A DNA stretch of 64,000 bases. Origin: Halopiger aswanensis (lineage in GTDB: Archaea; Halobacteriota; Halobacteria; Halobacteriales; Natrialbaceae). Positions 1 through 8,871 of this stretch are shown here, piece after piece; position 1 is the stretch's first letter, and each line of letters opens with the position of its first letter. A model generated the notes under the pieces. That model was given only the letters and a program-made list of their open reading frames with translations. It was not told the origin of the DNA and did not search any database. A program made the translations under genes and the position numbers. The stretch covers positions 310,001-374,000 of the forward strand of contig NZ_RAPO01000001.1 in NCBI RefSeq assembly GCF_003610195.1. Direction: 5' to 3'.

Positions 1-126
1 CGCGAGAGCACCGGCGAGGAGGTCGCCGAGACGCTGGGGATCTCCCAGCCGACGTTCAGCCGTCATCTTCGGTTGGCCCAGCACAAGCTATTCGAACTGC
101 TGTTCGACGAGCGGGGCGAAGAGTGA
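1..126 (+). CDS. C-terminal end of an HTH_10 family (bacterio-opsin activator type) regulator, 5' truncated by the window
   Basis: The open frame enters from the left edge and ends at TGA 124-126, giving 41 residues. They form a helix-turn-helix: a GEEVAETLGIS helix, then QPTFSRHLRLAQ as the recognition helix, then a short tail FELLFDERGEE. This is the usual C-terminus of the archaeal HTH_10 family, in which a variable sensor domain (PAS, GAF or a BAT-type domain) precedes the DNA-binding part. The sensor domain lies outside the window, so the signal cannot be stated. The next gene (from 415) ends in a similar domain, so two regulators of one superfamily stand in tandem. Confidence 0.8.
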   Translation, partial: RESTGEEVAETLGISQPTFSRHLRLAQHKLFELLFDERGEE

Positions 127-414
127 GAGTGTGGGTGAGGGCGAGGGTAATACGCTATTTCTTCCGCAACAGGGAACCGGGGAGTGACCGTCGACCAGTG
201 TAGTTCGACCTTATCCGGCCGACGATGGCCGGTAAGACACTATTTCTTTCAGCGCGTAGCTGACGGATAACCGATGCGTGAATCAGTATTGACGACAGCC
301 GATTGATCGGTTCCGTGTATAGCGTCTACGACCATGTACTCGCGGTCGAATCACGCATTCGATGAGCGTGTCCCCGGTAATACGAACTTACACCGATACC
401 TGTCGTCCATCCGG
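127..414. other. Intergenic region with two near-identical 18-bp elements
   Basis: No credible gene is seen between the two HTH_10 genes. Two elements, GGTAATACGCTATTTCTT at 146-163 and GGTAAGACACTATTTCTT at 231-248, match at 16 of 18 positions and are 85 bp apart in the same orientation. A third partial copy (CCCGGTAATACG) lies at about 373-384. They resemble a perfect palindrome at 27563-27585 and an imperfect one at 54316-54333. They may be binding sites of a regulator or part of the promoter of the gene at 415. Confidence 0.45.
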
Positions 415-1221
415 ATGGCGGATGCTGCTGTGAGCATCGATCTCTCCGACGTCGAGTCCGCCGCTCGAACTGACCCGGACGCCGAGGGGGCCGAAGCCCC
501 CGCCGAGACCGATGCCGAGGCGCCAACCGGCGACGCGGCCGATGTCGACCGCACCGGCGTCCGCTCCGAAGCCGACGGCGGCATCGTCGCGCAACTCCGA
601 CTCGATCACGCCGACCTCTTCCTCCGCCCGACCCTCCGCCGCGCGACCGACGTCACCGTCGAACCCGACTACTGGACCACCGTCGAAAACGACCGCACCG
701 TCGTCTTTCTAACCGTCTACGGCGCCGAATTCGACGCCTTCGAGGCCGCCCTCGAGGCGGACCCGACCGCCGCCGATCCCGTCCTGGTCGACCGCTACAC
801 GGATCGACGCGTCTACCGGGTCGCCGTCGCCGATCGGACGCTGACGTTCGTCGAGCAGACGGCCGCCGTCGGCGGGCGCGTGCTCGAGATGACCAGTTGC
901 CGGGCCGGCTGGTGCGTCCAGTTACGATTCCCGAGCCGCGACGATCTCGTCTCGTTCAACGAGTACTGCCGAGAGCGCGGCATCTCGCTGACGGTGGATC
1001 ACCTCCGCGTCTCGGACGACGAGGACGACGGCGTCGTCGCGCTGACCGAGAAACAGCAGGAACTGCTCGCGGTCGCCCACGAGGAAGGGTACTTCGACGT
1101 CCCCCGCGGCATCTCACAGGACGAACTGGCGGACCGACTCGGCGTCTCGAAGTCGGCCATCTCCCAGCGCCTTCGCCGGGCGATCGGCGAACTCTGCGAG
1201 TCGACGCTCTCCCGCCGCTAA
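415..1221 (+). CDS. HTH_10 / bacterio-opsin-activator-like transcriptional regulator
   Basis: A 268-aa protein if the ATG at 415 is used. An in-frame ATG at 334 would add 27 residues of less halophile-like composition. I prefer 415 because a weak TATA-like stretch (GAACTTACAC, about 383-392) lies some 25 nt before it. Residues 1-60 are an acidic, low-complexity segment. The middle contains the BAT-type sensor fold seen in these regulators, and the last 60 residues form the HTH (ISQDELADRLGVSKSAISQ). The family is known for DNA-binding activators such as Bat. No ligand or target can be inferred. Length and domain order are normal for the family. Confidence 0.8.
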   Translation: MADAAVSIDLSDVESAARTDPDAEGAEAPAETDAEAPTGDAADVDRTGVRSEADGGIVAQLRLDHADLFLRPTLRRATDVTVEPDYWTTVENDRTVVFLTVYGAEFDAFEAALEADPTAADPVLVDRYTDRRVYRVAVADRTLTFVEQTAAVGGRVLEMTSCRAGWCVQLRFPSRDDLVSFNEYCRERGISLTVDHLRVSDDEDDGVVALTEKQQELLAVAHEEGYFDVPRGISQDELADRLGVSKSAISQRLRRAIGELCESTLSRR

Positions 1222-1467
1222 CGGCCGATCGTCTTCGGGTTCTTGGTTGGGTTCGGATACCAGTTGCTAGTCGCTCGAGGGGCGATCAGTACGACGTGCT
1301 TTCGAGCGCGAGGCGTGAAAATACGGCCGATCGAGAATATCGGCTCGAGTGTAGTTCGATCCCTCGACCCGAGTGTAAGAGTGTAACTGTGCGTCCGAAG
1401 CCGCGAACTCGCGTCCGAGGTATCGCGCGCGGTGAAGCGGCCGCGGGTGCGGTCGTCGTGGTTGCCG

Positions 1468-1656
1468 TTACTCGTCGTCGTCGGCGTCGTCCTTCATCGA
1501 GCCGAGCTGGGAGACGAGTTCGTCGGTCGAGATGTCCGACTCGAAGGACATCTCCCCGTTGTGGTCGTTCTCGTGGACGTTTACAGCTTCAGCGGTGTCA
1601 TCGTCGTCGTTCGTCTGTTGCTGTTGCTCGGATTCGTCGTAGCTACCAAAACCCAT
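1468..1656 (-). CDS. Small acidic haloarchaeal protein (DUF5786 family)
   Basis: A 62-aa protein beginning MGFGSYDESEQQ and ending in an Asp-rich tail, a pattern I recognise from the short haloarchaeal family DUF5786. It has no membrane segment or catalytic motif. The start is supported by a TATA-like CTTTGAGG on the minus strand about 24-30 nt upstream (1680-1689), consistent with a leaderless transcript. It lies between an HTH_10 regulator and the antiporter gene; its function is unknown. The acidic composition, conserved N-terminus and position make it more credible than the antisense reading frames that cover it. Confidence 0.8.
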   Translation of the reverse strand: MGFGSYDESEQQQQTNDDDDTAEAVNVHENDHNGEMSFESDISTDELVSQLGSMKDDADDDE

Positions 1657-1756
1657 ACGTAGACCACGACGCCGCCCCTCAAAGGTGTGGCGGTTCGGGG
1701 GTAGTTCCGGGAGTCGTTGGCACCCGACGCCGTAGTGCGGTCTCGCCCCGCGAGCG

Positions 1757-3814
1757 CTACTTGAACCGGAGGAACTGCCGGTCGTACTCCGGCTCGCCGC
1801 GGCGGGGGTGAATCGTGATGAACGACGCCGGTGGAAGCTCGGCCAACCGGGCCGGCAACCCCTCGAGTTCGGTCCGCCAGCCGACGTCGCCCCGCCGCGG
1901 CGAGAGCGTGACGATGAGGTCGTCGTCGTCGGTTTCTCCCTCGAGGCGAGGGACCAGCCGGTGCCAGCCGTCGAGCGAACTGAACTCGGCGGCGGCCTCC
2001 TCGTCGACCATCTCGAACAGGTGCTCGAACTGGTGGGCCGAGCCGTCGACGACGATCACGTTCAGTTCGGCACCCAGCGTCGCCGCGAGGCGCTTGACGA
2101 GGTGGACGGCCTCGTAGAACCCCTCGTGGTGGTCGACGCCGATGGGGACGACGACGTGAATTCGCCGCGTCGTGTTGATCGGGTGGCCGAGCCGCGAGAC
2201 CAACACGGGCCGGTTCGTCCGCTCTAACACCTGATCGATGATGCTGCCGAAGATCCGGTGGCGGAAGCTCCGCGCGGCGTCCCAGCCCATGACGATCTGA
2301 TCGGCCTGTACCTCCACGGCACCCTGAACGATGCCCGAGGCGACGTTGTGGTTGACCCGCGTCTCGGTCTCGACCGACACTTCGGCCGCACTGCCGACCT
2401 CGGCTAACTCCTCGAGTTCCTCGGTAACTGCGGCGATCTCACGCTCGGTCGCATCGTCGCTTCGGTCGGGTTGGACGACGGTCATCACGTGGACCGGTTC
2501 GGTGCCGCGGTCGCCCCTGATGACGAACGCCAGCTCCATGAGCCGTCCCTGGTGTTCGGCGTCGTGCGACAGCGGCAACAAGATCGTGGGATCCGTCGCC
2601 GCGTCGTCGCCGCCGACGTCGCGCTCGAGGGCCAACGTCGTGGCGCTGCGCTCGGTGAGCCAGGGGCTCAAAACGGCGGTGACGACCAGCATCAGGACGA
2701 CGGCGTTGAGCACGGCGGCGCCGAACAGCCCGAGGTCGTAGCCGATGAGCGTGATCGCCAGCGCGGCTGCGGCCTGGCCGGTCGAGAGCCCGAAAATGAC
2801 GGTGCGTTCGGTCGGCGTGTAGTCCTGGACCGCGGCGACGAGCCAGGCGGCGGTCCACTTCGTGACGAACATGATCCCCGTGATGACGGCGGCGATCCAC
2901 AGCGTCTCGAGGCCGTCGAGGATGACCGTCGGATCGACGAACATCCCGACGTGCAGCAGGAAGAAGGGGATGAAGAAGGCGTTGCCGACGAACTCGATGC
3001 GGTTCATCAGGGTGCCGCCCTCCGGAATGTGCCGGTTTAGTGCGATACCGGCGATAAACGCGCCTAAGATCGGCGCGAGTTCGAGCAGTTCGGCGAGGCT
3101 CGCGGTGGCGAAGATCGCGACCATTACGAACAGAAACTCGAAGTAGCTCTCCTCGCTGAACGTCTGGAAGAACCGCCGCGAAACCGGCGGCAGTACGAAC
3201 AGCGCCCCGCCGAACAGGACGACCAGCGAGAGGCCGACCCGTGCGAACAGCCACGGCGTCAGATCGCCGCCGACGGCGCCGGTGACGATCGCGAGGACGA
3301 TTAGCGCGAGCGTATCGGTAAAGAGGATACCGCCGAAGACGGCCGCGACCGCCCGGTTTTTCGTCACGCCGAGTCGGTTGACGATCGGGTACGCCAGCAG
3401 CGTGTGCGAGGCGAAGACCGACGCGAGCAACAGCGCGGCCCAGAGGTTCAGGCCGAGCACCGCGTAGACGACGCCGGCGCCGACGACGAACGGCAGGCCG
3501 AAACTCGTCAGGCCGAAGATCGCCGCGTTCTCGGGCGCCTCCTTGAACCCCTGCATGTCGAGCTCGAGGCCGACGGTAAACAGCAGGTAGATCAGGCCGA
3601 CCTCGCCGAGCAAGACGATCGCGTCCGAGTGGCTGACGAACTCGAGTGCGTCCGGGCCGATCGCTGCGCCGAAGAGAACGACGCCGACGATCCCCGGTTG
3701 CCCGAGGCGTTTGACCAGCAACGGGCCGACCAGGAAGATCGCCATCGCGACCGTAAAGACGAGCACCGGCTGCTCGAGCGGCAGTCCGACGTCAGTGAGT
3801 AGCGGTTGAACCAT
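1757..3814 (-). CDS. Kef-type (CPA2) cation:proton antiporter with C-terminal universal-stress-protein domains
   Basis: 685 aa. Residues about 10-385 contain some twelve hydrophobic segments typical of the Na+/H+ exchanger (CPA2) domain, for example the stretch LAPILGAFIAGIALNRH. From about residue 410 to the end the protein is soluble and reads as two UspA-like modules; one carries the nucleotide-loop pattern GWDAARSFRHRIFGS followed by NRPVLV. It probably exchanges K+ or Na+ for H+ across the cytoplasmic membrane, with the Usp part sensing nucleotides or energy state. Ion specificity cannot be read from the sequence. It is transcribed alone; a possible promoter on the minus strand (CGTTTTATTACG, 3903-3914) would leave a leader of about 60 nt. 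Confidence 0.9.
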   Translation of the reverse strand: MVQPLLTDVGLPLEQPVLVFTVAMAIFLVGPLLVKRLGQPGIVGVVLFGAAIGPDALEFVSHSDAIVLLGEVGLIYLLFTVGLELDMQGFKEAPENAAIFGLTSFGLPFVVGAGVVYAVLGLNLWAALLLASVFASHTLLAYPIVNRLGVTKNRAVAAVFGGILFTDTLALIVLAIVTGAVGGDLTPWLFARVGLSLVVLFGGALFVLPPVSRRFFQTFSEESYFEFLFVMVAIFATASLAELLELAPILGAFIAGIALNRHIPEGGTLMNRIEFVGNAFFIPFFLLHVGMFVDPTVILDGLETLWIAAVITGIMFVTKWTAAWLVAAVQDYTPTERTVIFGLSTGQAAAALAITLIGYDLGLFGAAVLNAVVLMLVVTAVLSPWLTERSATTLALERDVGGDDAATDPTILLPLSHDAEHQGRLMELAFVIRGDRGTEPVHVMTVVQPDRSDDATEREIAAVTEELEELAEVGSAAEVSVETETRVNHNVASGIVQGAVEVQADQIVMGWDAARSFRHRIFGSIIDQVLERTNRPVLVSRLGHPINTTRRIHVVVPIGVDHHEGFYEAVHLVKRLAATLGAELNVIVVDGSAHQFEHLFEMVDEEAAAEFSSLDGWHRLVPRLEGETDDDDLIVTLSPRRGDVGWRTELEGLPARLAELPPASFITIHPRRGEPEYDRQFLRFK

Positions 3815-4399
3815 CTAGATCGTAACTCGAGAGAGCGTCGAAACGGGTGGAAAGCGATCAGTACGACTGAACCGAATCGTAGTCGCGGACGAGGGACGGG
3901 GGCGTAATAAAACGGGGGGTTTCCGGTAAGGTACCCGATCAGTGTCGTGTACGCAACGAATGTGCGCCAATCGAGTCGGGATCGTCTCCAATAGCGGACC
4001 GAAAACCCATATCTGACCACTTTCGAAGGTCGAATCGGATCGTATACGGTTCGCTCCGTCTATACCTCGTTTCCGGGGAGCGATCTCCCCGAATCGTTTA
4101 ACCGACGTTTTGCCGCGTGAACCGTCGGTTCATCGGGGGTTATATACGCGTTCGGGAGGCCGTACGTTTTCGGTCCGGTCGTGTTTGGTTGACATACTTC
4201 AGCTGATCTCCGTATTTTAGAGTCGTGTGTTCGAATGCAACCCTCGAAGGGAACATACGATCACAATAGTGGTCAAATTAAATTACTGTCCGCGGAATAC
4301 GGGTCGGAAACTGACTGCGCGACCGCTCGAGAGTACTCCATCGCTACCGGGATCGGTAGCCAATCTATAGTAATGGGCTCGGCTTACCTGGTTCCTCTC
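3815..4399. other. Intergenic region between antiporter and glmS; candidate promoters only
   Basis: No convincing coding sequence. It holds a divergent promoter region: AT-rich boxes on the minus strand near 3903-3914 for the antiporter, and on the plus strand GTTATATACG (about 4139-4148) and CTATAGTAA (4365-4373) toward glmS. Open frames here are short and have atypical composition. The distance from the first plus-strand TATA-like box to glmS is nearly 480 bp, so glmS may have a long or multiple-promoter leader. Confidence 0.4.
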
Positions 4400-4615
4400 A
4401 TGTCCGTGTATCAGTTCCGATCTCGACGGGTCTCCGCGGACGATCGACCACGCACGCCGCCAGCGCGATCGTCACGGACGGCCAGCGATATCTACGCACG
4501 CGCGAGTTCCGCCCCGGAATCGAGTTTGCATCCGAGTCCGGAGTCGGCCTCGACTGTGTCGACCGGTGCATCGAGTCACACGCTAACCGACGTTCGCCGC
4601 CACGCTGCACGGTGA
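4400..4615 (+). other. Candidate leaderless upstream ORF (71 codons) in the glmS leader
   Basis: ATG 4400 lies 27 nt after CTATAGTAA (4365-4373), the spacing expected for a leaderless transcript. The frame ends at TGA 4613-4615, seven nt before the glmS start. Its composition is Ser/Arg/Thr-rich and not typical of a stable halophilic protein, so it may be a regulatory leader or chance. It resembles the shorter coupled mini-ORFs seen elsewhere in this window, but is the weakest case. Confidence 0.25.
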
Positions 4616-4622
4616 TCGATAG

Positions 4623-6434
4623 ATGTGTGGAATAATCGGGCACGTCGGCGACGGCAACGCACTCGAGACGCTACTAACTGGCCTCGAGAACCTCGAGTAC
4701 CGAGGGTACGATTCGGCCGGCGTCGCGATCCAGAACGGCTCCGGCATCGACGTCGAGAAACGCTCCGGGAAGGTCGAGGAGCTAAAGGAAGCGATCGACG
4801 ACCCGCTCGAGGGCGACGTCGGCATCGGCCACACGCGCTGGTCGACCCACGGGCCGCCGACCGACGAGAACGCCCATCCTCACACGGACGGCACCGAAGA
4901 CGTCGCGGTCGTCCACAACGGGATCATCGAGAACTACGCGCAACTCAAGGAGTGGCTCCAGGCCAAGGGCCACGAGTTTACGAGCGACACCGACACCGAA
5001 GTCATCCCCCATCTCATTCAGTACTATCTCGACTCGGGACTGGACAACGAAGCCGCGTTCCGGAAAGCGGTCGAGGACCTCGAGGGCAGCTACGCCGTCA
5101 CCGCGATGCTCTCGGGCGAACACGTCCTCTACGCCGCCCGAAAGGGATCGCCGCTGGTCGTCGGCGTCGAGGACGACGAGTTCTTCCTCGCCAGCGACGT
5201 CCCCGCCTTCCTCGAGTACACCGACAGCGTCGTCTACCTCGAGGACGGCGACGTCGTCGTCGTCGACGAGAGCGGCGTCGAGTTCACCGACCTCGACGGG
5301 AACCCGATCACGCGCAAGCCCGAGACCGTCGAGTGGGACCCCGAACAGGCCGGCAAGGGTGAGTACGACCACTTCATGCTCAAGGAGATTCACGAGCAGC
5401 CCACCTCGCTGGCGCAGGCGATCGAGGGCCGGATCGACCCCGAGAACGGCCGGATCGCCCTCGACGGGTTCGAACCCGGCGCGTTCGAGGAAATCGAGAG
5501 CGTCCAGCTGATCGCCTGTGGCACCTCCTACCACGCGGCGCTGTACGGCTCGCTCGCGCTGAACCAGGCCGGCGTCGAGTCGACGGCGCTTTTGGCCAAC
5601 GAGTACAGCGTCGCCGCGCCGCCGGTCGACGAGGACACGCTCGTCATCGCCGTCACCCAGAGCGGCGAAACCGCTGACACACTCAACGCCCTCCGCCAGG
5701 CCAAATCCGAAGGTGCGGACACCCTCACCGTCACGAACGTCGTCGGTTCCACGGCCGCACGCGAGGCCGACGATGCGCTGTTCATCCGCGCCGGCCCCGA
5801 GATCGGCGTCGCCGCGACCAAGACCTTCTCCTCCCAGGCGGTCATGCTCACGCTGCTGGCCCAGCGGATCGCCGACGACGCCGCCGGCGAACCCGCGGCC
5901 GACCTCGAAGCGCTGCTGCCCGACCTCGCGACGATGCCCGAGCAGATCGAGGGGATACTCACGGACTCCGACGCGGAGTGGATCGCCAGCCGCTATCAGG
6001 ACAGCCGGTCGTACTTCTTCATCGGCCGCGGCCTCGGCTACCCCGTCGCGCTCGAGGGCGCCCTGAAGTTCAAGGAGATCACCTACGAGCACGCCGAGGG
6101 CTTCGCCTCCGGCGAACTCAAGCACGGGCCGCTGGCGCTGGTGACGCCGGAGACGCCGGTCTTCGCGATCTTCACCGGCGAGGAGGACGAGAAGACCCTG
6201 AAAAACGCCGAGGAGGCCCAGACCCGCGGCGCACCGGTTGTCGCGGTCTGTCCCGAGGACCACCGCGCCGTCGAGGTGGCGGACGCTCACCTCGAGATCC
6301 CCGAGACCGATCCCGACCTCGCGGGGCTGTTGGCGAACGTGCAGCTCCAGCTCGTTTCCTACTACGCGGCCGACCTGCTGGATCGACCGATCGACAAGCC
6401 CCGAAACCTCGCGAAGAGCGTCACGGTCGAGTAA
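4623..6434 (+). CDS. glmS: Glutamine--fructose-6-phosphate aminotransferase (isomerizing)
   Basis: 603 aa, the full length of GlmS. It makes glucosamine-6-phosphate from fructose-6-phosphate and glutamine, the committed step to UDP-GlcNAc. The mature N-terminus CGIIGHVG gives the catalytic Cys2 of the Ntn-type glutaminase domain (about 2-220, with GHTRWSTHG and the Asn/Gly motif HNGIIENY). Two SIS sugar-isomerase domains follow (about 285-420 with CGTSYHAA and TQSGETADT, and 455-595). The C-terminus KPRNLAKSVTVE matches the family. glmU-like and glmM genes follow within 4 kb, so the whole UDP-GlcNAc pathway is local; these sugars likely feed the glycan island downstream. Confidence 0.97.
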   Translation: MCGIIGHVGDGNALETLLTGLENLEYRGYDSAGVAIQNGSGIDVEKRSGKVEELKEAIDDPLEGDVGIGHTRWSTHGPPTDENAHPHTDGTEDVAVVHNGIIENYAQLKEWLQAKGHEFTSDTDTEVIPHLIQYYLDSGLDNEAAFRKAVEDLEGSYAVTAMLSGEHVLYAARKGSPLVVGVEDDEFFLASDVPAFLEYTDSVVYLEDGDVVVVDESGVEFTDLDGNPITRKPETVEWDPEQAGKGEYDHFMLKEIHEQPTSLAQAIEGRIDPENGRIALDGFEPGAFEEIESVQLIACGTSYHAALYGSLALNQAGVESTALLANEYSVAAPPVDEDTLVIAVTQSGETADTLNALRQAKSEGADTLTVTNVVGSTAAREADDALFIRAGPEIGVAATKTFSSQAVMLTLLAQRIADDAAGEPAADLEALLPDLATMPEQIEGILTDSDAEWIASRYQDSRSYFFIGRGLGYPVALEGALKFKEITYEHAEGFASGELKHGPLALVTPETPVFAIFTGEEDEKTLKNAEEAQTRGAPVVAVCPEDHRAVEVADAHLEIPETDPDLAGLLANVQLQLVSYYAADLLDRPIDKPRNLAKSVTVE

Positions 6435-6945
6435 CGGCGCTGTTGCGGTCGACGGTCATCCACATCGGGATCGAACTGGTCTTTTCTAGAAACCGAATTT
6501 TCGTATAAACGGGGTTGGACGTCACTTGCACTGTTCCCGGTCCGGCTTCGCGCTCCGGTCGTCACTGGGTCGATAGCCGCGTCGCAGCCCGCAGATGGAC
6601 GAGCACGAGGCAGCGTTTCGGATAGGTCCCCCGTCCCCACAGGAACGCCTCTCGAGCGTGAACGGTGCGCCACCGAGTGGGAGTCTCCGAGGCCGCAGGA
6701 CGCTCGGCCACCCCCGTAGCCGTCGTCCCACGGCGCCGAGATGAACGACCCACACTCGACGACGTCGGAATCGGAACTGGAGGGTCGGTGATCCGAATGA
6801 TACCGATCGACACCCTCCAGATAGGCTAGCTCTTCGTGAATATATAAAGTCACTACCTGATAGCTACGGTTCAGTGCGGATCGCCGCGACTAGAGGACGC
6901 TACCGGCGACGACGTAACCTCGAGTCAGAAGCAGAACCGTGGCCG
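6435..6945. other. Intergenic region with a symmetric TATA-like sequence
   Basis: About 510 bp between the convergent glmS and glmU-like genes without a convincing gene. A strong AT-rich box, TGAATATATAAAGTC (about 6837-6851), reads as a TATA box on both strands. No good gene follows it in either direction: on the minus strand a GTG at 6813 opens an Arg-rich 83-codon frame of doubtful coding value. It could drive a non-coding RNA between or antisense to the two genes. Confidence 0.35.
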
Positions 6946-8127
6946 TTATCGATCCCGTTCGACGACTTCGCCGGGTTTCGTCGTCGCGCCGGTGTCGAGT
7001 TTCAGCCCCGGCGTGAGGCTCGTGTTGATCCCCGTCTTCACGTCGTCGCCGGCGACGACGCCGAACTTCCGGCGGCCGGTCGAGACGCGGTCGCCCTTGA
7101 CGGTGAACTTGACGTCGGCCTCGTCGTGGCGCAGGTTCGCGACGGTCGTCCCCGCGCCGAAGTTGACGTCCCGGCCGAGGACGCTGTCGCCGACGTACGA
7201 GAGGTGACCCACGGTCGCGCCCGGCGAGAGCACGCTGTTTTTCACCTCGACGCCGTTGCCGACCTTCGCGCCCTCGCCGATCAGCGTCGCGCCGCGGACG
7301 TACGCGTTCGGGCCGACCGTCGCGCCCGAGCGGATCAGGGCCGGGCCCTCGATCACGACGCCCGGCTTCACCGTCGCGCCCTCCTCGACGACCACGTCGC
7401 CCTCGAGGTGGGCGTCGTCGCTCACCGCGCCGTCGAGGCGCCGCTCGAGCTCGCCGATCTTCCACTCGTTTGCCTCGAGCAGTTCCCAGGGGCGGCCGAC
7501 GTCCATCCAGCGATCGAGCGTGACCGGCGTGACGGCGTACTCGTCGATGACCCGCCCGAGCACGTCCGTGATCTCGTGTTCGCCGCGCTCGCTCGCGGGG
7601 ACGTCCAGCCACTCGCGGGCGTCCGCGGGGAACGCGTACGCGCCGGCGTTGGCGAGGTTCGTCGGCGGCTCGGCCGGTTTCTCGACGATGTCGGTAATCG
7701 TGCCGTCGGTCGTGCTCAACACGCCGTAGTTGCTCGGCTCGTCGACCTCGACGGCGCAGACGGCCGGACAGGCCTCGAACAGGCGTTCGATCGCGGCCGG
7801 GTCGTAGAGGTTGTCGCCGTTGAGGACGGCGAAGGGTCCCTCGAGGTGCTCGCGCGCGGCGTTGACGGCGTCGGCGGTGCCGGCCTGTTCCTCCTGGACG
7901 GCGTAGCTGACGGGGACGCCCCGGTATTCCGAGCCGAAGTACTCCCGCACCGTCTCGGCCTCGTAGCCGACGACGAGGACGATCTCGTCCGCGCCGGCGT
8001 CGACGGCCGCGTCGACGGTGTGGGCGGCGAGCGGTCGATCGGCGACGGGCAGCATCGGTTTCGGCACTGACGCGGAGAGCGGTCTGATCCGCGTCCCTTC
8101 ACCCGCCGTGAGAACGACAGCTTTCAT
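6946..8127 (-). CDS. glmU: Bifunctional sugar-1-phosphate nucleotidylyltransferase / acetyltransferase (GlmU-like)
   Basis: 393 aa. Residues 1-230 are a nucleotidyltransferase domain starting with LTAGEGTRIRPLS and the KPMLP lysine motif, and containing the metal-site NGDN sequence. Residues about 240-393 are left-handed beta-helix hexapeptide repeats (for example GVVIEGPALIRSGATVGPN). This fits the archaeal enzyme that acetylates glucosamine-1-P and transfers UMP to give UDP-GlcNAc. The presence of glmS and glmM beside it supports that role over a glucose-1-P specific enzyme, although substrate choice is not provable by eye. A TATA-like CGTATAATTATCC (8152-8164, minus strand) lies 26 nt upstream, so the mRNA is probably leaderless. 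Confidence 0.88.
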   Translation of the reverse strand: MKAVVLTAGEGTRIRPLSASVPKPMLPVADRPLAAHTVDAAVDAGADEIVLVVGYEAETVREYFGSEYRGVPVSYAVQEEQAGTADAVNAAREHLEGPFAVLNGDNLYDPAAIERLFEACPAVCAVEVDEPSNYGVLSTTDGTITDIVEKPAEPPTNLANAGAYAFPADAREWLDVPASERGEHEITDVLGRVIDEYAVTPVTLDRWMDVGRPWELLEANEWKIGELERRLDGAVSDDAHLEGDVVVEEGATVKPGVVIEGPALIRSGATVGPNAYVRGATLIGEGAKVGNGVEVKNSVLSPGATVGHLSYVGDSVLGRDVNFGAGTTVANLRHDEADVKFTVKGDRVSTGRRKFGVVAGDDVKTGINTSLTPGLKLDTGATTKPGEVVERDR

Positions 8128-8513
8128 GCCCCACCGTACGCCGATTCGGGGGATAATTATACGGGTTCTACTCGGACGTTGCGAGCCACGCCGATGGCGC
8201 TCGGAGTCGGTGTCACGTCCGGTTGACTCGCTCGGTACTGGCTATCGGTATCGGTTCTCACGACCCCTGATCAGCGATTGGACGCCCACCGGGATCGGTA
8301 CCGTCGCGACGACCGATTCAATCATCAACACGCCAATGAGTAACACCTACTTACCCGGCAGAAATACGATATTTATCGCGAATTAGCGCGTGATACTGCC
8401 GATATCTAACTCGTTTCGATCACCGACTGTGACCCGTCGCAACGAGTGACTAACCTTCTCAGACGGAATTATGGGGTCTATAGTAAATACCGTTCTGTGG
8501 CTACGGGCTGTTG
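8128..8513. other. Divergent promoter region between the glmU-like gene and the DUF7563 gene
   Basis: About 385 bp with no gene. On the minus strand TATAATTATCC near 8152-8162 serves the glmU-like gene. On the plus strand CTATAGTAAATAC (8478-8490) lies about 26 nt before ATG 8514. Nothing else is recognised. Confidence 0.5.
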
Positions 8514-8723
8514 ATGTCGACGGAACCATCCGACGCGAAGTGGACGCCGATGACGTCTCGAGAACACACGAGCGCCCCCCGCTGTGTCAACTGTGGGAAC
8601 CAGGTGACCCGGCAGTTCGCACGCGTCTTCGGGGACAATCGTGACGTCGTCCACGCCTGTCCCGACTGTGCGACGTATCGTGAGATGAAGACGTCCGATT
8701 TCATCCCCGAAGAAGCCAGATAA
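8514..8723 (+). CDS. Small zinc-binding protein, DUF7563 family
   Basis: 69 aa from ATG 8514, which lies about 26 nt after a TATA-like CTATAGTAAATAC and so is probably leaderless. The core is RCVNCGNQVTRQFARVF, then VVHACPDCATYREM: two CxxC pairs forming a zinc ribbon around a conserved RVFGDN stretch. A close paralogue lies at 54544-54744. This is the small haloarchaeal family DUF7563; its role is unknown, with nucleic-acid or protein binding the usual guess for such ribbons. It sits alone between the glmU-like and glmM genes, on the opposite strand. Confidence 0.85.
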   Translation: MSTEPSDAKWTPMTSREHTSAPRCVNCGNQVTRQFARVFGDNRDVVHACPDCATYREMKTSDFIPEEAR

Positions 8724-8871
8724 CCGGTTAGTTTCGCTTGTTCGCGCTGCAGTGGCGCGATCGTGTCCGTATCGACGCTACCGACGGCCGCTGCTGATTG
8801 TCTCTGGCACGTTCACAGCACCTCAGTGATACCGACGAGCGATGCAAGCGCTACCGGACCGTCCGTGACCG

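Noticed and set aside
4782-6290. Minus-strand frame of about 500 codons within glmS
   Set aside because: glmS on the plus strand is full length with all motifs; the antisense frame is Gly/Val/Asp-rich shadow.
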